7,839 bases of DNA from an uncultured Clostridia bacterium (GTDB lineage: Bacteria; Bacillota; Clostridia; Christensenellales; Aristaeellaceae), in contig CANQGC010000127.1 in NCBI GenBank assembly GCA_947600345.1, positions 1 to 7,839 of the forward strand, written 5' to 3'. Below, piece by piece: positions 4,199 to 7,839 of this stretch; positions within the stretch are counted from its first letter, which is position 1; the number at the start of each line of letters is the position of its first letter. The notes under the pieces were generated by a model that made no database searches, was not told the DNA's origin, and saw only the letters and a program-made list of their open reading frames with translations. Position numbers and translations under genes: made by a program.

Positions 4199-5314
4199 TC
4201 AGGTGGTGGCGGCGGTGGAGACCAGGTAGTCGCCGTCCCAGGCGTACAGGCCGGTGTCGACCAGCGTCTGCAGGCTGTCCTTGGTGATGACGAAGGGCAC
4301 CAGCAGGTAGGACGGGATGATGCCCGTGCCGTTGTCATAGCTCTCGGTGTCGTAGGCCGCCTCGGCGCTCAGGCTGTCGAGCAGGCCCGCATCCGGGGTC
4401 TCGCCGGCCAGGATGGCCTTGCCGAGCTCCAGGGTCACGCCCGCCTCGTCGGAGACGTTCTTGTACACCGTCATGGTCTGCTTGCCGTCCACGATGTTCT
4501 GCAGGTTGGCGATGTCGCCGTCCTGACCGGTGACCAGCGGCTGGTTGCTGCCGGCGTAGTCGGAGGAGATGGCCTGCGCCACGCCCAGAGCGGTGGAGTC
4601 GTTGGAGCACAGCGCGACGTCGAGCACGGTGCCGTCAGAGTAGAAGGAAGCCAGCGTGTTCTGCATGTTCTCCAGGGCGGTGTCGGTGCTCCAGGCGGGA
4701 GTGGCGACCTGCTCGAAGGTGGTCTTGCCGGAGGGGATGTTCAGGATGCCGGCATCGATGTAGGGCTTGAGGGTGTCGAACGCGCCGCCGAAGAAGAAGC
4801 CCGCGTTGTTGTCGGCGGGGTCGCCGGCGGTGAACTCGATGTTGTAGGTCTTGGAGGTGTCGTTCAGATCCAGGCCCAGGGTGTCGATGACGAACTGGCC
4901 CTGCAGCACGCCGACCTGGTAGTTGTCGAAGGAGACATAGTAGCTGATGGCGTCGGTGTTCATGATCAGGCGGTCATAGGCGATGACCGGGATGCCCGCG
5001 TCCTTGGCGTCGGCCAGGGTCTGGGTCAGGCTCTCGCCGTCGATGGCGGCCACGATCAGCAGGTCCACGCCCTCGGCGATCAGGTTGCCGATGTCGTTGT
5101 TCTGCTGGGTGATGTCGTTATCGGAATAGACCAGCTCGACGCCGTAGCCCGCGGCCTTGAACTGCTCCTCGAGGTACTCGCCGTCGCGGTTCCAGCGCTC
5201 CAGGGAGCGGGTGGGCATCGCGATGCCAACGGTCTTCGCGTCCTCGGCGAAGGCGGTCACGCACAGGCTCAGCGCCAGCGCGAGGATCAGCAGCATGGAA
5301 ACGATCTTCTTCAT
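4199..5314 (-). CDS. chvE: Multiple-monosaccharide binding protein, ChvE type
   Basis: A 371-residue extracellular solute-binding protein, the first gene of the importer operon. Residues 1-23 form a signal peptide (MKKIVSMLL, hydrophobic core, AFA before Glu24). The mature part has two Rossmann-like lobes with ChvE-family landmarks: VGIAMPTRSLERWNRDG (29-45), DGESLTQTL (92-100), IAYDRLI (111-117), the SYYVSFDNYQVGVLQG stretch (124-139), GDPADNNAGFFF (164-175), ALCSNDSTALG (234-244), VTGQDGD (261-267) and IIPSYLL (332-338). ChvE-group proteins bind arabinose, galactose, glucose, xylose and related sugars, but the actual ligand cannot be read here. The start is ATG 5314, because AAGGAG lies 9 bases upstream and a signal peptide begins there; a longer upstream frame to 5413 runs into the promoter. 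The only Cys near the cleavage site is in LSLC, which is not a good lipobox, unusual for a single-membrane cell. Confidence 0.95.
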   Translation of the reverse strand: MKKIVSMLLILALALSLCVTAFAEDAKTVGIAMPTRSLERWNRDGEYLEEQFKAAGYGVELVYSDNDITQQNNDIGNLIAEGVDLLIVAAIDGESLTQTLADAKDAGIPVIAYDRLIMNTDAISYYVSFDNYQVGVLQGQFVIDTLGLDLNDTSKTYNIEFTAGDPADNNAGFFFGGAFDTLKPYIDAGILNIPSGKTTFEQVATPAWSTDTALENMQNTLASFYSDGTVLDVALCSNDSTALGVAQAISSDYAGSNQPLVTGQDGDIANLQNIVDGKQTMTVYKNVSDEAGVTLELGKAILAGETPDAGLLDSLSAEAAYDTESYDNGTGIIPSYLLVPFVITKDSLQTLVDTGLYAWDGDYLVSTAATT

Positions 5315-5357
5315 GGTGAGTTTCTCCTTTAAATTAAATTTCCCGAGAGGGATGCGG

Positions 5358-5375
5358 AAGCGGAATTCTCCGCTT
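5358..5375. promoter_or_regulatory. Operator-like palindrome just downstream of the chvE start point
   Basis: Arms aagcgga (5358-5364) and tccgctt (5369-5375) are perfect inverted repeats around attc. Measured from the predicted start near 5378 the palindrome covers about +4 to +21, a typical repressor roadblock position. It could also fold as an mRNA 5' hairpin. Confidence 0.55.
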
Positions 5376-5384
5376 TCTACGCAT

Positions 5385-5413
5385 ATTATATATAACGCCC
5401 CTCCGATTGTCAA
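5385..5413 (-). promoter_or_regulatory. Sigma-A promoter of the chvE-mmsA-mmsB operon
   Basis: Both boxes are perfect on the minus strand: TTGACA (5413-5408), a 17-bp spacer, TATAAT (5390-5385). The predicted start is near 5378, with a 5' leader of about 64 nt. The -35 box is embedded in a short palindrome, gattg-t-caatc (5405-5415). So strong a core promoter implies that control is mainly by repression. Confidence 0.9.
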
Positions 5414-5472
5414 TCTGCTTTCAATGCGGAGGCATAGATTTCGGAGGAATGCTCAATAATAATGCAGATATA

Positions 5473-5489
5473 TTGCACATATCGTGCAA
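5473..5489. promoter_or_regulatory. Palindrome ttgcac-atatc-gtgcaa
   Basis: A perfect 6-bp inverted repeat with a 5-bp centre lies between the two divergent promoters, about 95-111 bases upstream of the chvE start point. It could be a binding site for a regulator of either unit. No protein can be assigned. Confidence 0.45.
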
Positions 5490-5525
5490 AAAAATCCAGT
5501 TTAATAACAAATCTTCCATAAATTC

Positions 5526-5538
5526 GCCTTATAAAAGC
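5526..5538. promoter_or_regulatory. Repeated operator-like site, copy 1
   Basis: The sequence gccttataaaagc is a near palindrome (one mismatch) of the form GCTTT-ATA-AAAGC and is almost identical to the site at 5622-5634, 96 bp away. It lies upstream of the ROK gene promoter. Confidence 0.45.
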
Positions 5539-5571
5539 GCGACACAAATGGCGTCAGACCGGCAAGGCAAG

Positions 5572-5600
5572 TTGACAAAAGGGCCGGACGTTGCTATAAT
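5572..5600 (+). promoter_or_regulatory. Sigma-A promoter of the ROK regulator gene
   Basis: TTGACA (5572-5577), a 17-bp spacer and TATAAT (5595-5600), with TG at 5592-5593 forming an extended -10. The predicted start is near 5607. The operator-like palindromes at 5526-5538 and 5622-5634 lie on either side of it. Confidence 0.9.
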
Positions 5601-5621
5601 TTCAGTGAAATAGAAAAAGCC

Positions 5622-5634
5622 GCTTTATAAAAGC
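5622..5634. promoter_or_regulatory. Repeated operator-like site, copy 2
   Basis: The perfect palindrome gcttt-ata-aaagc lies about +15 to +27 from the predicted ROK gene start point. With the near-identical copy at 5526-5538 it brackets the promoter at 96 bp centre to centre, about nine helical turns, which would suit looping or cooperative autorepression by a dimeric repressor. Confidence 0.5.
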
Positions 5635-5662
5635 TGGCCGGGACCGGTGGGAGGTGAGCGCA

Positions 5663-6778
5663 ATGCGCGAAAAGGATGCCGCGCGGGCACAGGAGCCGGC
5701 GCGCAGGCGCATCTACCGCTACCTGCACCGCGCCCAGGAGTTCTGCGGCAAGGGCGATCTGGCGCAGGCGCTGTGCCTGAGCATGCCCACCGTCTACCAG
5801 CATGTGAACGAGTTGATGGGCGAGGGGCTGATCGCCTACTCCGGCGAGCGCCAGTCCACCGGCGGGCGCAGCGCCCAGGGGCTGGCCATCGTGCCCGATG
5901 CGCGGCTGACGGTGGGAATCTTCATTACCGAGGACGAGCTGCGCCTCGCCATCGCCGATCTGCGGCTGAACCAGCTATGCTACAAGCGCGTGCCCTTCCG
6001 GCCGGAGCTGGCCTTTGGCGCGGCGCTGGCGGCGGAGCTGGAGCGCTTCCTGGACGAGAGCCGGGTGGAGCGCTCCCGGCTGCTGGGCGTGGGCGTGGCC
6101 ATACCGGGCATACTTTCACCGGACGCCCGCCAGCTGCTCTTCGCGCCCACGCTGCGCATGCGGGACGTGCCGCTGGACGGCCTGTACCGGGCGATTCCCT
6201 ACCCGCTGCACCTGGGGAACGACGCCAACTGCGGCGGCCGGGCGGAGTGCTTCATCCGGGAGCACCAGCATGACCTGGCCTACCTCACGCTGGAGGAGGG
6301 CGTGGGCGGCGCGATCTTCATCGGCGATTCCCTCTACACCGGCCTGGCGCAGCGCAGCGGTGAGTTCGGCCACATGTGCGTGGAGCCAGGCGGGCTGCTG
6401 TGCAGCTGCGGCCGCCATGGGTGCCTGGAGGCCTACTGCACCGTGCGCCGCATCCGCGCGGCGGGATACGATGTGGAGGACTTCTTCCAGCGGGCGGCTG
6501 CCCACGATCCGCGCTGCGAGACGCTGCTGGGAGACATACTGCGCCACCTGGCCGTGGGCATCAACAACATCCACGCCGCGCTGGACTGCGACGTGATTCT
6601 GGGCGGCTATTTGAGCGACTATCTCGAACCCTGGCTCCCGCTGCTGCGGCAGTACCTGGCCGACGGCAGCTTCTTCGGCAGCAGCGCCGATTATCTGCAG
6701 CTGAGCACGCTGCGCAGCCACAGCTCCGTGCTGGGCGCGGCCTGTCACTTCATCCAGAAATTCATCGACGAAATATAA
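5663..6778 (+). CDS. ROK-family transcriptional repressor (NagC/XylR type)
   Basis: A 371-residue regulator with an N-terminal winged helix-turn-helix (about residues 15-62, including SMPTVYQHVNELMGEGLI) fused to a sugar-kinase-like ROK domain. Visible ROK features are LGVGVAIPGI (141-150), GNDANCGGRAE (185-195) with Asp187 at the catalytic-base position, a phosphate-loop-like EEGVGGAIF (211-219), GEFGH (233-237), and the zinc motif CSCGRHGCLEAY (247-258) with Cys247, Cys249 and Cys254 plus His237. Such proteins usually repress sugar genes and release DNA when a sugar binds. Its divergent position makes the ChvE-type operon the expected target, plus itself. The start is ATG 5663: GGGAGG (5649-5654) sits 8 bases upstream, whereas the GTG at 5654 overlaps that ribosome binding site. 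The ligand is unknown; xylose, arabinose or galactose are reasonable guesses given the transporter. Confidence 0.93.
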   Translation: MREKDAARAQEPARRRIYRYLHRAQEFCGKGDLAQALCLSMPTVYQHVNELMGEGLIAYSGERQSTGGRSAQGLAIVPDARLTVGIFITEDELRLAIADLRLNQLCYKRVPFRPELAFGAALAAELERFLDESRVERSRLLGVGVAIPGILSPDARQLLFAPTLRMRDVPLDGLYRAIPYPLHLGNDANCGGRAECFIREHQHDLAYLTLEEGVGGAIFIGDSLYTGLAQRSGEFGHMCVEPGGLLCSCGRHGCLEAYCTVRRIRAAGYDVEDFFQRAAAHDPRCETLLGDILRHLAVGINNIHAALDCDVILGGYLSDYLEPWLPLLRQYLADGSFFGSSADYLQLSTLRSHSSVLGAACHFIQKFIDEI

Positions 6779-6810
6779 ATTTCACGAAAGATTTTCCGAT
6801 GCTCCAAACG

Positions 6811-6834
6811 CCCGGGCACTCTGCCCGGGTTTTG
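6811..6834 (+). terminator. Rho-independent terminator of the ROK gene
   Basis: The perfect 8-bp stem cccgggca (6811-6818) / tgcccggg (6822-6829), with loop ctc, is followed by TTTTG. It lies 32 bases past the stop codon and separates the ROK gene from the next regulator. Confidence 0.88.
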
Positions 6835-6839
6835 TAATG

Positions 6840-6848
6840 CTAAACTTT
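6840..6848. promoter_or_regulatory. Distal copy of the TAAACT element
   Basis: ctaaacttt is an exact inverted match to aaagtttag at 6942-6950, about 100 bp downstream. It lies upstream of the -35 box of the XRE-cupin gene and may be an auxiliary half-site for the same regulator. Confidence 0.35.
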
Positions 6849-6900
6849 CAAGTACATAAAATATGCACACACATTTAACACGCTCTCCGCCGCAAATCCA

Positions 6901-6929
6901 TTGACAAAAGGTATGTGGGATGGTTTAAT
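6901..6929 (+). promoter_or_regulatory. Sigma-A promoter of the XRE-cupin regulator gene
   Basis: A perfect TTGACA (6901-6906), a 17-bp spacer and TTTAAT (6924-6929). The predicted start is near 6936, giving a leader of about 84 nt to the GTG start codon. Confidence 0.8.
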
Positions 6930-6943
6930 AAAATGGCTTTCAA

Positions 6944-6961
6944 AGTTTAGTATTTTAAACT
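6944..6961. promoter_or_regulatory. Operator-like palindrome AGTTTA-n6-TAAACT
   Basis: Perfect 6-bp arms (6944-6949 and 6956-6961) lie about +8 to +25 from the predicted start. A third copy of the half-site is at 6841-6846. Position and symmetry suggest autoregulation by the XRE-cupin protein encoded just downstream. Confidence 0.55.
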
Positions 6962-7019
6962 ACGTTTCTTCTGTGTGAATGTTCCACGTGAATGTTTTGT
7001 GCGAAAGGCAGGGGTGTTC

Positions 7020-7562
7020 GTGGAGATCGGCGACAAGATTCGCAGATTGCGCTTGCAGAGGGGGCTGACCCAGGAGGAGCTGGCGGACCGCTGCGAGCTG
7101 TCCAAGGGCTTCATATCGCTGCTGGAGCGCGATTTGACCTCGCCCTCGCTGGACACGCTCAACGATGTGCTGGAGTCGCTGGGCACGGATCTGACCTCCT
7201 TCTTCGCGAAGGCCGACGACGAGAAGATCGTCTTCGGCGAGGACGACATATTCGTCAAGGAGGACGAGGAGCAGATTCGCGGCCGCATCCGCTGGCTGGT
7301 GCCCTCGGCCCAGAAGAACCGCATGGAGCCGATCCTGGTGGAGATGGCCCCCGGCGGCGAGACCTGGGAGGAGGATCCCCACGAGGGCGAGGAGTTCGGC
7401 TACGTGCTGGCGGGCACCGTCAAGCTGGTGCTGGGCGATCGGGCGCTGAAGGTTCGCAAGGATGAGAGCTTTTACTTCCAGCCCAGCGCGCCGCACAAGC
7501 TGGTCAATGCGGGGAAGAGCGTGTGCCGGGTGATTTGGGTGAGTACGCCGCCGAATTTCTAG
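7020..7562 (+). CDS. XRE-family regulator with C-terminal cupin domain
   Basis: A 180-residue DNA-binding regulator. Residues about 5-61 form an XRE/Cro-type helix-turn-helix (IRRLRLQRGLTQEELADRCE, then SKGFISLLERDLTSPS). Residues about 104-175 form a small cupin barrel with PHEGEEFGYVLAGTVKLVLG (120-139) and YFQPSAPHKLVN (152-163). The type resembles PuuR-like regulators, which in Clostridia often sit beside polyamine transport (pot) genes, but no such gene is in the window. I chose GTG 7020, giving MEIGDKIRRLR, because it matches the usual N-terminus and length of the family. AGGGG lies 5 bases upstream. The in-frame ATG at 6975 would add 15 residues atypical for the family. The gene is a separate unit behind its own promoter and has no clear terminator; 12 bases after its stop the right hairpin repeat begins. 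Confidence 0.93.
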   Translation: MEIGDKIRRLRLQRGLTQEELADRCELSKGFISLLERDLTSPSLDTLNDVLESLGTDLTSFFAKADDEKIVFGEDDIFVKEDEEQIRGRIRWLVPSAQKNRMEPILVEMAPGGETWEEDPHEGEEFGYVLAGTVKLVLGDRALKVRKDESFYFQPSAPHKLVNAGKSVCRVIWVSTPPNF

Positions 7563-7615
7563 GGATGGAAGGTTGGTTGTTGGCGCGGCGTTGGAAGAGA
7601 GTTAGTGGCGGACTC

Positions 7616-7649
7616 CCTTGGCTTGGTTCGCTTCGCTCCCAAGCCAAGG
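7616..7649. repeat. Variable-slot hairpin ccttggcttgg / ccaagccaagg
   Basis: A perfect 11-bp stem (7616-7626 with 7639-7649) around a 12-nt loop that contains ttcgcttcgct. It follows ttagtggcgg by 4-5 bases. The left copy has a different hairpin, 754-772, after the first ttagtggcgg. Confidence 0.8.
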
Positions 7650-7659
7650 TGTCGCCGCG

Positions 7660-7731
7660 GCGGCCCGCGGTATGGGGGCGATGGAGCCTTGGTGCGCATG
7701 GCCGGAACTTAGATTTGGTACCGCGGGCCGC
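7660..7731. repeat. Long-spacer inverted repeat module (right copy)
   Basis: gcggcccgcggta (7660-7672) pairs perfectly with taccgcgggccgc (7719-7731), 13 bp, around a 46-nt spacer. It is homologous to 891-957 but with longer arms. Here the right arm runs directly into tggggttacgc, whereas the left copy has about 54 extra bases at that point. Confidence 0.82.
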
Positions 7732-7740
7732 TGGGGTTAC

Positions 7741-7780
7741 GCTGGGCTCCGCCCAGACCCGACGGGCTCCGCCCGGACCT
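7741..7780. repeat. Two tandem 20-nt hairpin units
   Basis: gctgggctccgcccagaccc (7741-7760) is identical to the first unit of the left copy. The second unit, gacgggctccgcccggacct (7761-7780), has the C-G version of the stem pair seen in unit 2 on the left. There is one unit fewer than in the left copy. Confidence 0.85.
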
Positions 7781-7781
7781 G

Positions 7782-7804
7782 CTTAAGGGACTCTGTCCCT
7801 TAAG
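7782..7804. repeat. Hairpin cttaagggac / gtcccttaag (right copy)
   Basis: The 10-bp stem is identical to that at 1082-1104; only the loop differs in one base (tct here, gct there). Confidence 0.85.
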
Positions 7805-7812
7805 AATTCCTG

Positions 7813-7835
7813 CCAAGGAACCTGAGGTTCCTTGG
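7813..7835. repeat. Hairpin ccaaggaacc / ggttccttgg (right copy)
   Basis: Stem and loop (tga) are identical to 1113-1135. It is followed by attc, where the window ends. Confidence 0.85.
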
Positions 7836-7839
7836 ATTC

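Larger units (their letters stand above)
7574..7839. repeat. Right copy of the composite hairpin-rich repeat (continues past window)
   Basis: No credible gene lies after the XRE-cupin stop codon. The stretch shares modules with 660-1139 in the same order and orientation: gcgttgga/gagagttagtggcgg (7589-7611), a variable hairpin, the long-spacer inverted repeat, ggggttacgc, 20-nt hairpin units, then the cttaagggac and ccaaggaacc hairpins. The window ends inside it at ggattc, exactly where the left copy continues toward the 178-bp unit, so whether a second 178-bp unit follows cannot be seen. Confidence 0.87.

Noticed and set aside
3905..5332. A 475-codon open frame on the + strand opposite chvE and the mmsA start
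   Set aside because: Same cause: it is the antisense of chvE, is low-complexity Gly/Val/Asp-rich, and crosses the intergenic hairpin.
5315..5660. CcpA cre site in the divergent region
   Set aside because: TGAAAGC near 5416-5432 on the minus strand only superficially resembles the 14-bp cre consensus, and its spacing is wrong.

Overview
The window looks like chromosomal DNA of a GC-rich member of the Bacillota, most likely a gut-type Clostridia lineage. The evidence is strong AGGAGG-like ribosome binding sites, near-consensus sigma-A promoters (TTGACA, 17-bp spacer, TATAAT), TTG and GTG starts, a tRNA with an encoded CCA end, and a transporter and regulators that match Clostridia families. 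No finer taxonomic call is possible from the sequence alone.

Layout, left to right. (1) 1-369: 3' end of an unrecognised acidic protein on the + strand. (2) 376-627: two hairpins, then a minus-strand tRNA-Val(CAC) gene with its own promoter. Between promoter and tRNA lies a second, truncated copy of the tRNA's first 26 nt. (3) About 660-1342: no gene, but a dense array of GC-rich hairpins, ending in a 178-bp unit bounded by perfect 16-bp inverted repeats that holds two hairpins with different stems and an identical 11-nt loop. (4) 1342-5314, minus strand: a complete sugar ABC importer operon of the ChvE-MmsA-MmsB (GguAB) type, in the order binding protein, ATPase, permease. (5) 5315-5662: a divergent control region with two consensus promoters and several palindromes. 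(6) 5663-6778, + strand: a ROK-family repressor, followed by a terminator. (7) 6779-7562, + strand: a second regulator, XRE-type HTH plus cupin, with its own promoter and an operator-like palindrome. (8) 7563-7839: a second copy, in the same orientation, of the hairpin array seen at 660-1140, running off the window.

How it works together. The ROK protein is divergent from the importer operon and is its likely sugar-responsive repressor. The binding protein is the first gene after the promoter, and a 12-bp GC hairpin separates it from the ATPase and permease genes, a layout expected to give more binding protein than membrane components. The XRE-cupin regulator appears to be an independent transcription unit. 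Its targets may lie outside the window.

The most unusual content is the non-coding repeat system on both flanks. It is modular, hairpin after hairpin. Copies differ in unit number, and several stem differences between copies preserve base pairing, so structure rather than primary sequence may be what is kept. I see no protein-coding novelty and no CRISPR array or transposase.
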